From CAZRHR01 sp964599915 (lineage in GTDB: Bacteria; Bacteroidota; Bacteroidia; CAIKAF01): 64,000 nucleotides of DNA. The first letter of the stretch is position 1. Each line of letters opens with the position of its first letter. Made by a program: the position numbers and the translations under genes. The notes under the pieces were generated by a model. The model had not been told where the DNA came from and searched no databases. It saw only the letters and a list, made by a program, of their open reading frames with translations. Location of the stretch: NCBI GenBank assembly GCA_964599915.1, contig CAZRHR010000005.1:1-64000 (forward strand), given 5' to 3'. Positions 32,674 to 41,333 of this stretch are shown here, one piece after another.

Positions 32674-34284
32674 TTACCAAGTGATGATGACCTGCCCTTG
32701 TCCGGAGTTGAATCCGCCTTGCTGGCTTGGTGAGGTTCCTGTGTTGAAGCTGCCGCCACCGGCACCTCTGCGACATTCGCCAGTATGTCCGCCGCTGGCG
32801 CCGCCGGAGTAGCCACCACCACCACCACCCTCGCAATTTCGGTTTCCGCTTCCTCCTCCCCCAAAACCTCCGAAAGTATCACTTGGCCCACCAATATTGC
32901 CACCAGTTGCCCCGAGAATTGCACCTAAGCCACCTTGGCCATAATATCCATTTCCTCCATTGGTGAGCCAGCCTCCCCCACCTCCTCCATTGGATTGAGC
33001 GAGTCCAGCTCCTCCATTCCCTCCAGAACCACCTATCGCATTGCAGGTGCTTCCACCGCTAGAAGAAGATAACCCGTCCATGCTGTGACTGCCGTTGGTT
33101 CCATAGCCACCTCCACCACCAGCAGCAATCATTAAGTTGGATGATGTTGGAGATGTTCCGTTGAATACAAAACTTCCTCCGCCTCCTCCGCCACAGCTAC
33201 CTTCCGTTCCGCCCATTTGTCCAACAAGAATGCCTAATACTTGGCCCGCACTTACGGTAAACGTTCCCATGGTTCGAGCGCCTAAGCCTCCACCACCTGT
33301 TCCGCCGCCTCTGGCGCCGCGACAATCAATGGTGATGGTACAAACGCCAGGAGGAACCGTCCAATATTGAATGCCGCCAGTTACGGTGACCACGCCATTT
33401 CCATACGCACTGTTGCATTGGCTTTGGCTGGGACCATTAATGCCTGTTGCACCACAAGGTGTGAAGGTGCGGTTACCTCCGGAAATACAATTGAGCACAG
33501 TGATGGTTTGCACGCTGCTGTCCACACAACCTGCGGAATTGGTGGCTACAAGTTTGGCCGTATAAGTACCGGGGTTGGCCCAAGTAACAGAGGGATTTGC
33601 ACTGTTTGAAGTGGCCGGGGTACCGGAGGTAAAGGTCCAAGCGTAGGTTAGCCCAGATTGGGTTGGCGTAAAGGTAACGGCTTGCCCAAATCCTACGGTA
33701 GTTGAAGACGCGGTAAAAGTTCCAACAGGGTTGGAAGCCGTCACGGCCAGGTTGCTATAAGAAGAGGCACCACAGTAATTTACAGACGAAACACCGATGT
33801 TTCCTGTGGTTTGGGTGAAATTGACCGTAATGGTGGTATCTGTTCCTCCTGATACAATAGTCGCTCCTGCGGGAACAAGCCATTGATAACTTGTTGCGCC
33901 GGGCACACCAGCGATGGTATAAACTTGGTTGGTGGCATTGGCGCAGACAGAAGCCGCACCAGAAACTAAACCCGGCATAGGGGGTGCTTGGGTACAGCTG
34001 CAAGACACGTCTTTCCAGCCTGAATTGGTATAAAAAATTTGTAAGCAGTCACTTGTGGTGTTGAAAACCAAAAGACCATGCGCGGGATTGGCAATGGTAT
34101 TTCTTTGGGTGAGGGTCATCCTTGGAGGCAAAACGCCCCCTTGGGTAGATTGAATGTCTAGGATCGAAGAGGGGTGGGGTGGGTTTGAGGCGCCAATGGT
34201 CACGCCGTTGCTTTGTGCAAAGGTGATTGCGAATCCCGAAAAAACTAAAAATATAGTCTTTAATACTGTGGTTAAAAATTTCAT
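32674..34284 (-). CDS. Secreted PKD plus ALK-like glycine-rich protein, paralogue A
   Basis: A 536-residue secreted protein. The signal peptide (about 1-23) is followed by a ~70-residue module starting VTIGASNPPHPSS with LDIQSTQGG and PPRMTLTQRN, as seen at the start of many Bacteroidota surface and tail-fibre-like proteins. Two PKD-type domains follow (about 105-190 and 190-265; TYAWTFTSGTP). The last ~230 residues are Gly-rich, opening with QYWTVPPGVCTITIDCRGARGG and ending GQVIITW. This pattern resembles the glycine-rich domain of ALK/LTK receptors (Pfam Gly_rich). No type A or B T9SS signal is visible. It is the last gene of a three-paralogue unit, 18 nt after paralogue B. Confidence 0.82.
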   Translation of the reverse strand: MKFLTTVLKTIFLVFSGFAITFAQSNGVTIGASNPPHPSSILDIQSTQGGVLPPRMTLTQRNTIANPAHGLLVFNTTSDCLQIFYTNSGWKDVSCSCTQAPPMPGLVSGAASVCANATNQVYTIAGVPGATSYQWLVPAGATIVSGGTDTTITVNFTQTTGNIGVSSVNYCGASSYSNLAVTASNPVGTFTASSTTVGFGQAVTFTPTQSGLTYAWTFTSGTPATSNSANPSVTWANPGTYTAKLVATNSAGCVDSSVQTITVLNCISGGNRTFTPCGATGINGPSQSQCNSAYGNGVVTVTGGIQYWTVPPGVCTITIDCRGARGGGTGGGGLGARTMGTFTVSAGQVLGILVGQMGGTEGSCGGGGGGSFVFNGTSPTSSNLMIAAGGGGGYGTNGSHSMDGLSSSSGGSTCNAIGGSGGNGGAGLAQSNGGGGGGWLTNGGNGYYGQGGLGAILGATGGNIGGPSDTFGGFGGGGSGNRNCEGGGGGGYSGGASGGHTGECRRGAGGGSFNTGTSPSQQGGFNSGQGQVIITW

Positions 34285-34302
34285 TTTATAGTAGTTAGTT
34301 AT

Positions 34303-35841
34303 TTACCAAGTAAAAATAATTTGTCCGTTTCCGGTTTGGAAGCCTGATGTATTGGTTTGGTTGGTGCCGGAATTGAAGCTTCCGCCACCTCCGCCGCCCC
34401 AGCCGTTAGATGCGCCACCGCCGCCACCAGAGTATCCTCCGCCGCCCCCGCCGCCATAGTTTCCACCACCGCCACCGCCGCCAAATCCACCGCCGCCAGC
34501 GTGTTGTCCATTGCTGCCTCCAGCTCCACCATTTACGAAGGAAAATCCTGGTCCGCCTACTGCACCGTCTCCACTAGGAACCAAGCCATTGCCAAAAAAG
34601 CCGCCGCCCCCTCGCCCTGAATTGGTTCCACCGTTATTACTTCCCCCTTGGCCTCCTGTTCCTCCTGAATTTCCCCCCGATCCCTGCCCCGTTCCTCCTG
34701 AGGTGGTGGTAGGGGCATCGCTTCCTCCAGAAAGGCCTCCACCGCCTCCACCGCCACCAGCCACCACAATGGGTTGACCTGCCAACGCTACGAAGCTTCC
34801 TCCCCCGCCCCCGGTACTTTGGCCATTATGACTTCCACTTGAATTGTTGTTCAATCCTTGCTGTCCCACCAAAATCTGATAGGTTTGCCCTGGTGAGACA
34901 TTCACCGTACCAATAATTCTAGCGCCTCGACCACCTTGCCCCGCATTTCCATTTCCCCCTTGTGCACCGCGTACCTCCATGGTTACAGCACACACGCCTG
35001 CCGGAACGGTCCAGTTGACGATACCACCTGTATAATTGAATGTAGCGGAGCCTCCCGTTACACAATTCGATACCGTCACATTTTGGTTTACCGTTGCGGT
35101 ACAACCTTGTGTGGAAATGAGGGTATGCGTAACAGCATACGTTCCGGCATTGGTCCAAGTAACCGAAGGGCTCGTGGCGCTTGAGGTGGAAGGTGTTCCA
35201 CTTGCCATGGTCCAGCTATGCGTTCCTGCACTGGTATTTGGAACCAAGGTGGTTGCCCCATTGGTGGTGGGTGTTGCCGGAGATGTGGTGAATCCCGCAT
35301 CAGGCGTTTGTACTGAAATGGCTGTAGAAAAGGGGGATGCAGCGCCACAGGTATTGCTGCTGGTCACGGTGATGTTTCCTGATACCGCACCGGAGATGGA
35401 AACCGTAAGGCTGGCGGTTCCTTGACCGGAAGTGATGGTCATACCGGACGGAACGGTCCAAGTGTATGCGCTCGCTCCTGCGATCTGAGGCGTAGTAAAT
35501 ACTAATCCTGTAGCACCAATACACATGCCGGTGGACGGCATTTGAATACTGCTTGAGGGCGCAGGCGCAGAAGTGCATTCGCAGGCCATGTTCACCCAAT
35601 TTCCATTGATTTGGGTTTCAACACAGGATGTGGTGGTGTTATAAATGACCAAACCTGTGGCAGGTGCCACGATGGCATTTCTTTGCGCTGTAGTAAGCCT
35701 AGGTAATAAAAAACCTCGATCAGAAAAGTCCAATTCCAATCCCGCGCTTGGGTCAGGATTGCCCGGTTGTGTTCCCATTTTTACGCCTTGGGCAAAAAGG
35801 CCGGCGCTGCAAAACAACGCAAAAAGTATATTTCTTACCAT
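34303..35841 (-). CDS. Secreted PKD plus ALK-like glycine-rich protein, paralogue B
   Basis: 512 residues with the same layout as its neighbours: a signal peptide (about 1-18), an N-terminal VKMGTQPGNPDPSAGLELD module, two PKD-like domains and a Gly-rich C-terminal domain that opens with NWTVPAGVCAVTMEVRGAQ and contains VVAGGGGGGG and long GGGG runs. It is much closer to paralogue C than to A through the PKD region (for example MCIGATGLVFTTPQIAGA is shared), so B and C look like a recent duplication. Its ATG overlaps the stop of C by 7 nt. The G/C-rich glycine repeats create long false frames on the other strand. Confidence 0.82.
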   Translation of the reverse strand: MVRNILFALFCSAGLFAQGVKMGTQPGNPDPSAGLELDFSDRGFLLPRLTTAQRNAIVAPATGLVIYNTTTSCVETQINGNWVNMACECTSAPAPSSSIQMPSTGMCIGATGLVFTTPQIAGASAYTWTVPSGMTITSGQGTASLTVSISGAVSGNITVTSSNTCGAASPFSTAISVQTPDAGFTTSPATPTTNGATTLVPNTSAGTHSWTMASGTPSTSSATSPSVTWTNAGTYAVTHTLISTQGCTATVNQNVTVSNCVTGGSATFNYTGGIVNWTVPAGVCAVTMEVRGAQGGNGNAGQGGRGARIIGTVNVSPGQTYQILVGQQGLNNNSSGSHNGQSTGGGGGSFVALAGQPIVVAGGGGGGGGLSGGSDAPTTTSGGTGQGSGGNSGGTGGQGGSNNGGTNSGRGGGGFFGNGLVPSGDGAVGGPGFSFVNGGAGGSNGQHAGGGGFGGGGGGGNYGGGGGGGYSGGGGGASNGWGGGGGGSFNSGTNQTNTSGFQTGNGQIIFTW

Positions 35842-37346
35842 GTGATGGTTATTTGGCCATTTCCACTTTGAATTCCCGAAGCTCCGGAAGTGTTACTTCC
35901 GCTGTTAAAGCTTCCTCCACCTCCACCTCCCATGGCGGAAGGGCCTGTTCCATAAGGAACACTGCCACCACCTGAATATCCACCACCGCCGCCGCCAGAA
36001 TGGGTTCCACTGGGATACCCGCCGCCGCCAAATCCACCACAAACTCCGCTACAGGTTCCGGCAGGACTGGATAAAACGCTGGTCCATCCTTTTCCTGCGC
36101 CCGGACCCACCCCATTGCTTCCGCCGCTTCCACCGGCATTAATATTTCCCCGGTCAAATGTGCCTGACGTAGCAGTGGTTCCATTGACGCCGGGTGCATT
36201 GGTGGGATTTCCTCCGGAGGAACAAATAGCTCCGCCCCCACCACCGCCAGCTGCAATGAGCAGTTGATTAGATCCTTGTACATACACAAAGGAACCTCCA
36301 CCTCCGCCACCGCCATTATTGGCATCGTTTGTTCCCCAGTTTTGTCCTTGTCCTCCCACGATTAGATTTAAAACGGTACCCGGCGTTACCGTAAAGGTTC
36401 CCACTTGCTGTGCACCTAGCCCTCCAGCTTGGGTGCATGGGTTGTTTTTTCCTCCTTGTGCCCCTCTGGCATCAATGGTAATGGAACATACATTGGCAGG
36501 TACCGTCCATTGAACTACGGAACCTGTAAACGAGGCGGTGTGACTTCCTCCGGTGATACAATTGCTTACCGCAATGTTGTTGGTTACTGTGGCGGAACAT
36601 CCTTGAGCTGTTACCAAAGTATGCGACACAGCATAGGTACCAGCGACAGTCCATGTAACAGATGGACTGGTGGCGCTTGAAGTTGCCGGGCTTCCACTGG
36701 CCATGGTCCAGCTGTGGCTACCTGCTGTTGTGTTTGGCACCAAGGTTCCTGCATTGTTGGTCGAGAAAGTAGTCGGCGAGGTGGTGAAACCAGCATCTGG
36801 GGTTTGTACAGAAAGGGCCACAGAATACGCCGCTGCATTTCCGCACGCATTTCCAGCAGTTACAGTCATATTTCCTGATACCGCACCCGTAATGGAGGCC
36901 GTTATACTTGCGGTTCCTTGTCCATTGGTAATGGTCATGCCCGCAGGCACGGTCCAGGTATAGGAATTGGCACCGGCAATTTGTGGTGTAGTAAATACCA
37001 ATCCTGTTGCTCCAATACACATCCCTGTAGTAGGAGATTGAATGCTTACTGAAGCGGCAGGCGGCGCCGTACATTCACAGGCCATGCTCACCCAGCCACT
37101 TGGCGTGTACATTTCAGCGCAATTACTGGTTAGGTTGTAAATCACCAACCCCGCTTGTGGGGAAGAGATGGCATTTCTTTGTAAAACGGTCATGCGGGGA
37201 AGTAAAAGTCCTCCTTGGGTACTTTCAAGTTCAAGAATGGCGGAAGGCTGAACGCTACCCGGTGTTCCTCCAATTTTAACACCTTGTGCATTTAGCGTGA
37301 GGAGGGTTCCCACCCATCCAATTAAATAAAAGCCAACACGTCTCAT
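35835..37346 (-). CDS. Secreted PKD plus ALK-like glycine-rich protein, paralogue C
   Basis: 503 residues from ATG 37346 (MRRVGFYLIGWVGTLL); a TTG two codons earlier is less likely. Signal peptide, the N-terminal VKIGGTPGSVQPSAILELE module, two PKD-like domains (TYTWTVPAGMTI, HSWTMASGSPATS) and a Gly-rich domain from about residue 270 follow. The final codons ACA TGG TAA contain the ATG of paralogue B, so translation is coupled. It is the first gene of the unit. TATATTTTG, one base longer than the consensus box, lies 3 nt before the ATG. No T9SS signal is seen. Confidence 0.82.
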   Translation of the reverse strand: MRRVGFYLIGWVGTLLTLNAQGVKIGGTPGSVQPSAILELESTQGGLLLPRMTVLQRNAISSPQAGLVIYNLTSNCAEMYTPSGWVSMACECTAPPAASVSIQSPTTGMCIGATGLVFTTPQIAGANSYTWTVPAGMTITNGQGTASITASITGAVSGNMTVTAGNACGNAAAYSVALSVQTPDAGFTTSPTTFSTNNAGTLVPNTTAGSHSWTMASGSPATSSATSPSVTWTVAGTYAVSHTLVTAQGCSATVTNNIAVSNCITGGSHTASFTGSVVQWTVPANVCSITIDARGAQGGKNNPCTQAGGLGAQQVGTFTVTPGTVLNLIVGGQGQNWGTNDANNGGGGGGGSFVYVQGSNQLLIAAGGGGGGAICSSGGNPTNAPGVNGTTATSGTFDRGNINAGGSGGSNGVGPGAGKGWTSVLSSPAGTCSGVCGGFGGGGYPSGTHSGGGGGGYSGGGSVPYGTGPSAMGGGGGGSFNSGSNTSGASGIQSGNGQITITW

Positions 37347-37510
37347 GACCAAAATATAGATTTAAGAAAGGAAAGGTACTGCCATTTCGCTCTAAACTCA
37401 AATGTTCTACCCCTTGGTTTTGATAAAAATGTCCTGTTTTCTTTCGGGACAATGTTTAACCTTTGGTTTTCTTACCTGGGTACTTTGTTTTAAAAATCAA
37501 GGGGGCGACT

Positions 37511-37518
37511 TACCTTTG
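37511..37518 (+). promoter_or_regulatory. -7 box TACCTTTG, 4 nt before MFS GTG start
   Basis: An exact TAnnTTTG box, then GCCT, then GTG 37523. It decides the start: any start upstream of the box would lie inside the promoter. Confidence 0.6.
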
Positions 37519-37522
37519 GCCT

Positions 37523-38707
37523 GTGAAATCGCGCGGCCTTTTTATCCTGCTTTTTACGGTTTTTATCGATCTTTTTGGGTTTGGCGTGGTGATTCCCATT
37601 TTACCCAATTATGCGACCCGTCTATCTGGTTCAGAAGTAATGGCGGGCGCCATTGTGGCCATCTATGCTTTGGCCCAATTGGTTTTTAACCCTATTTGGG
37701 GTGCGTTATCAGATAAATATGGTCGCCGACCGGTGATTCTTGCGTCCAACTTCATAAACATGTCCGGGTTCTTTTTACTTGGATTTGCAGACGACATTCC
37801 GACGCTTCTTTTTTCCCGTCTCTTAAGTGGGATTGGCTCAGGTAATATTTCTGCTGCTCAGGCTTTTATTGCTGATATTACGCCCCCAGAAAAAAGAGCG
37901 AAAACCATGGGGCTAGTGGGCGTTGCCTTTTCCTTTGGATTTATTTTTGGTGCGCCCATTGGTGGTCAAATCTTTTCCCATTTTGGTTTTTCATGGTTGG
38001 GCTGGGGTACCGGAATTCTTTGTGCCCTGAATCTTCTTCTATCTATTTGGATTTTACCCGAATCCCTTAAGGAAAAAGCCAGTCACATTAAAATTGTTAT
38101 TTTTCCGGTTCGGCAAATTTGGCAAACGGTTCTTCATGACCGGGGAACAGGTTTACTTTTCCTGATGGGATTTTCTTATGCGGCCTCTTTTTTCTTATTT
38201 CAGCTTGCCGCTAATTTGGCATGGGAGCAGGAAAAAGGATTAAGTATGGAAACCATTGCATGGCTTTTTTCGGTCATCGGCTTGTCTTCAGGATTAACCC
38301 AAGGTTTGGCGATAGGTCCTTTGACCAAAAGGTTTGGTGAACTGCATCTGATTCGCTTTGGGATTGGCCTTTTTATAAGTATTCTTTTGATTTATCCATG
38401 GATTCCGCAAGGTTGGATGGCGTTGGAAGTGATCCTATTGGCCGGTTTGGCCTTTGCCAATGGCTTGATCAATGCACCGGGCCTATCTTTATTAAGTCAG
38501 CGGCACGATCGGCAATCGCAAGGTCGGGTGATTGGATATTACCAGTCGGTGAGCGCCTCCGCACGTGTCGTTGGTCCTTTAACGGCCGGCCTACTTTATC
38601 AAATTTGGTTTCCTTTGCCCTTTTGGACTGCTGCCGGATTAATGAGCGTAACGCTGTTTCTGCTCCTCCGGTTTTGGGGGCATTCACCCAAAGTGGTCGC
38701 CTCTTGA
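37523..38707 (+). CDS. MFS transporter, TCR/Tet-type drug exporter
   Basis: A 394-residue inner-membrane protein with about 12 hydrophobic segments. I place the start at GTG 37523 (KSRGLFILLFTVFIDLFGFG follows) because the -7 box lies just before it; a TTG at 37463 would add 20 unlikely residues. Motif A reads GALSDKYGRRPVIL (about 58-71) and FGFGVVIPILP in helix 1 is typical of TetA-like proton-driven exporters. The substrate is unknown. The name does not imply tetracycline resistance. It is divergent from the glycine-rich unit and convergent with pyrC. Confidence 0.87.
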   Translation: MKSRGLFILLFTVFIDLFGFGVVIPILPNYATRLSGSEVMAGAIVAIYALAQLVFNPIWGALSDKYGRRPVILASNFINMSGFFLLGFADDIPTLLFSRLLSGIGSGNISAAQAFIADITPPEKRAKTMGLVGVAFSFGFIFGAPIGGQIFSHFGFSWLGWGTGILCALNLLLSIWILPESLKEKASHIKIVIFPVRQIWQTVLHDRGTGLLFLMGFSYAASFFLFQLAANLAWEQEKGLSMETIAWLFSVIGLSSGLTQGLAIGPLTKRFGELHLIRFGIGLFISILLIYPWIPQGWMALEVILLAGLAFANGLINAPGLSLLSQRHDRQSQGRVIGYYQSVSASARVVGPLTAGLLYQIWFPLPFWTAAGLMSVTLFLLLRFWGHSPKVVAS

Positions 38708-38764
38708 AAGCGAAGAGGAAAAGGACAATTTGGTAAAAAAGCGAGGAATAAACTTTGTATTTGC

Positions 38765-40135
38765 TTATTTCAGCCTAGATTGGTGTGCACCGCCTGTCTC
38801 CAGTCGCATCCCACGAACGTTGGGATTTAGGTTTTCGCCGTCCCAGGCGAGTTCCCCATTCACCCACGTGTTGGTGATTTTTGCAGGGAAAACATGGCCG
38901 TCGAAGGGACTCCATTTGACCCGGCAAAGCAAGGATTCTGGGGTTACATGGGTTTCTTCCGAAAGGTCCACCGCTACTAAATCGGCATAATAGCCAGGGC
39001 GAATGAAACCTCGGTTTTTCACTTGAAACCTAAGGGCTGGATGATGGCACATTTTTTCGACCAAAAATGGCAGGTCGCAAAATCCTTTTTGGGCCATTTC
39101 CAGCATAGCCAATAAGCCGTGCTGCACCAATGGACCTCCGGATGGGCAAGAGAAATAGGAATTGGACTTTTCTTCCCAGGTATGTGGAGCATGGTCGGTG
39201 GCGATGATGTCGATGCGGCCATCGTGCAGCGCCTGCCAAATCATGTCGCGGTCATAGGCCGTCTTTACGGCGGGATTCCATTTTATACGGCTGCCAAGTC
39301 GGCTGTAATCTGCGTCGGTAAAATACAGGTGATGAATACAAGCTTCTGAGGTGATTTTTTTAAAATCTAGCGGCCCCGAGCTGAAAAGTTGGGTTTCTAC
39401 CGCGGTAGAAATGTGTAAAATGTGGATGTGGGCATCCGTTTCTTGTGCCAATTGGACGGCCTTTTGGGACGATTTTAAACAAGCTGCATGGTTTCGAATG
39501 TGAGGATGTGCCTGAATGGGGACATTTTCCCCGTAAATGCAACGGTATTGTTGTTGACGTGCCCGAACTTCCCCTTCATCCTCACAATGCAGGGCAATGA
39601 TGCCTTTGAAGCGGGAAAAAAGTTCCCTCAAAACGCCTTCGTGGTCCACCAACATGTTTCCGGTGGAGGAACCCATGAATATTTTTAACCCGCAAAAACG
39701 ACTAGGGTCTGCGGCCAACACCGCTTCGAGATTTTCATTGGAGGCCCCAAGGAAAAAGGAATAGTTGGCATGGCTATCCCTTGCGGCTATGGCCATTTTT
39801 TCTTCCAGTTTTTCAGCAGAAAGGGTAGGGGGAACCACATTGGGCATTTCCATAAAAGAAGTAATGCCGCCTGCTACAGCCGCCGCAGATTCTGTTTTAA
39901 TGCAACCTTTATGGGTAAGGCCGGGTTCCCGAAAATGCACTTGGTCGTCGATGAGACCGGGAAGGAGGTATTTTCCTTTGAGCGAGGTGATAGGTAAATC
40001 CGCAGGTGGAGCCTGCTGGCCCGGAACATGAAGCGCTTTTATTTTTCCGTCACGTATTTCTACGTCTAAGGTTTGAATTTTTCCTTCGTTTACAATATGG
40101 GCACCTTGGAGGTAGTGGTTAGGGAGGGTGTTCAT
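38765..40135 (-). CDS. pyrC: Dihydroorotase
   Basis: A 456-residue amidohydrolase that closes carbamoyl-aspartate to dihydroorotate in pyrimidine synthesis. The metal-site loop reads DDQVHFREPG, so the first His of the usual HxH is Gln, a variant I associate with Bacteroidota dihydroorotases. Other marks are KIFMGSSTGNM with the Lys that may be carboxylated, ALHCEDE, HILHIST and IIATDHAPH with the catalytic Asp. The start lies 11 nt downstream of the mannosyltransferase stop, so both are likely one operon. Confidence 0.9.
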   Translation of the reverse strand: MNTLPNHYLQGAHIVNEGKIQTLDVEIRDGKIKALHVPGQQAPPADLPITSLKGKYLLPGLIDDQVHFREPGLTHKGCIKTESAAAVAGGITSFMEMPNVVPPTLSAEKLEEKMAIAARDSHANYSFFLGASNENLEAVLAADPSRFCGLKIFMGSSTGNMLVDHEGVLRELFSRFKGIIALHCEDEGEVRARQQQYRCIYGENVPIQAHPHIRNHAACLKSSQKAVQLAQETDAHIHILHISTAVETQLFSSGPLDFKKITSEACIHHLYFTDADYSRLGSRIKWNPAVKTAYDRDMIWQALHDGRIDIIATDHAPHTWEEKSNSYFSCPSGGPLVQHGLLAMLEMAQKGFCDLPFLVEKMCHHPALRFQVKNRGFIRPGYYADLVAVDLSEETHVTPESLLCRVKWSPFDGHVFPAKITNTWVNGELAWDGENLNPNVRGMRLETGGAHQSRLK

Positions 40136-40146
40136 GACAAAGGGGT

Positions 40147-40875
40147 TCAGGTATTTTTATACGGTCGTATCGAGGAGAGTCTGAGTCGGATAACGCCTAA
40201 AATGGCTTCTCTAACAATATTGCCTGAAATTTTTGAGGTTCCTTCTTGTCGGTCGGTAAAGATGATGGGTACTTCTTTCAGTTTAAAGCCCATTTTCCAG
40301 GCGATGTACTTCATTTCAATTTGAAAGGCGTAGCCTTTGAAGCGGATGTTGTCGAAACGAATGGCTTCTAACACACGTCGGTGGTAACATTTGAAGCCTG
40401 CGGTGGCATCGCGCACCGTCATGCCGGTAATAAAGCGAACGTAAGCGGAAGCGTAATAGGAGAGGAGCACCCGGCCAATGGGCCAATTCACCACATTTAC
40501 TCCCGTCACGTAACGCGAGCCGATGGCAATGTCTGCCCCATCTTTTACGGCTTGGGTGAGTTTTTCCAAATCATCCGGATTGTGGGAAAAATCGCAATCC
40601 ATTTCACAGATATAGGTATATCCATGAGACAAACACCAAGAAAATCCGGCCAAATAGGCTTTTCCAAGTCCTTCTTTACCTTGTCTTTCCAGGATAAAAA
40701 GACGGTCGGGAAAAATTTGCATTAATTCTTTTACTTTTTCCCCCGTACCATCCGGCGAACGATCATCTACAATAAGGACATGGATGCCGGAGGGCAAAGA
40801 CATGACCTTCCGGATCATGCGTTCCACGTTTTCAATCTCATTGTACGTGGGTATAACTACGATTTCTTTTGACAA
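40147..40875 (-). CDS. Polyprenol monophosphomannose synthase-like glycosyltransferase
   Basis: A 242-residue GT-A family 2 enzyme. The catalytic N-terminus EIVVIPTYNEIENV and the DDRSPDGTGE nucleotide motif are followed by EMDCDFSHNP with the metal-binding DxD-type acids, and GSRYVTG. I place the start at TTG 40875 (LSKEIVV): an exact promoter box lies at 40897-40904, inside the longer frame that begins at 40950, and that longer start would overlap the divergent SPOR gene. Homologues transfer mannose or glucose to a polyprenyl phosphate for envelope glycans. pyrC follows 11 nt downstream. Confidence 0.85.
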   Translation of the reverse strand: MSKEIVVIPTYNEIENVERMIRKVMSLPSGIHVLIVDDRSPDGTGEKVKELMQIFPDRLFILERQGKEGLGKAYLAGFSWCLSHGYTYICEMDCDFSHNPDDLEKLTQAVKDGADIAIGSRYVTGVNVVNWPIGRVLLSYYASAYVRFITGMTVRDATAGFKCYHRRVLEAIRFDNIRFKGYAFQIEMKYIAWKMGFKLKEVPIIFTDRQEGTSKISGNIVREAILGVIRLRLSSIRPYKNT

Positions 40876-40896
40876 GGCGATGGGATATATTAAGTA

Positions 40897-40904
40897 CAAA
40901 TATA
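40897..40904 (-). promoter_or_regulatory. -7 box TATATTTG upstream of the mannosyltransferase
   Basis: An exact TAnnTTTG box on minus, 21 nt before the TTG start at 40875. It supports the short start and a leader of about 16 nt. Confidence 0.6.
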
Positions 40905-40925
40905 AACCACCACTAAAATTTGTCT

Positions 40926-40933
40926 TAATTTTA
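40926..40933 (+). promoter_or_regulatory. Near -7 box TAATTTTA, 4 nt before SPOR gene ATG
   Basis: TAATTTTA matches TAnnTTTG except for the last base, and CGCC then leads to ATG 40938. The 4-nt spacing equals that of the exact boxes elsewhere in the window. Confidence 0.4.
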
Positions 40934-40937
40934 CGCC

Positions 40938-41330
40938 ATGAAAGCCTCATATTTTTTCATTTTATTGGCATCTGCCGCCCTTAGCAGGCTTTCTGCGCAG
41001 GTGGAAGTCACCTTTGGTCCGGGCATAGAAGCCCATGTGGAGCAATATGTGGCGACAGCCGCCAAATCTAAATCCAAAGGCTTTCGGGTTCAATTGCTTT
41101 CTTTGAACGGCCCACAGGCCAAAGATGAAGCGCAAAGGGCAAAAACCCTTTTTCAGCGCAGCTGGCCCGACCATGCGGCGTACATGATTTGGGATTCACC
41201 CAACTGGAAATTGCGTGTAGGCGATTTTCGGACCCGACTCGACGCCACCCTCTTTTGGAAGCAGGTGTACCTTCAATTTCCTCAGGCCTATGTGGTTATG
41301 GATGAAGTGAAACCCCGGCAGGAAAAATAA
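40938..41330 (+). CDS. Secreted SPOR-domain protein
   Basis: A 130-residue periplasmic protein with a signal peptide (about 1-20, ending LSAQ) and one SPOR domain (about 45-125, GFRVQLLSLNGPQA ... LRVGDFRTRLDA ... AYVVMDEV). SPOR domains bind denuded glycan strands of septal peptidoglycan. nadD follows after 3 nt, so they share an mRNA. Divergent from the mannosyltransferase gene. Confidence 0.87.
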   Translation: MKASYFFILLASAALSRLSAQVEVTFGPGIEAHVEQYVATAAKSKSKGFRVQLLSLNGPQAKDEAQRAKTLFQRSWPDHAAYMIWDSPNWKLRVGDFRTRLDATLFWKQVYLQFPQAYVVMDEVKPRQEK

Positions 41331-41333
41331 GTC

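Noticed and set aside
32674..37346. Long frames opposite and out of phase in the glycine-rich genes
   Set aside because: Runs of GGN codons give long Pro-, Ala- or Val-rich frames; the annotated frames have signal peptides and PKD domains.
37463..37522. Upstream TTG start for the MFS transporter
   Set aside because: An exact promoter box at 37511-37518 lies inside this extension.
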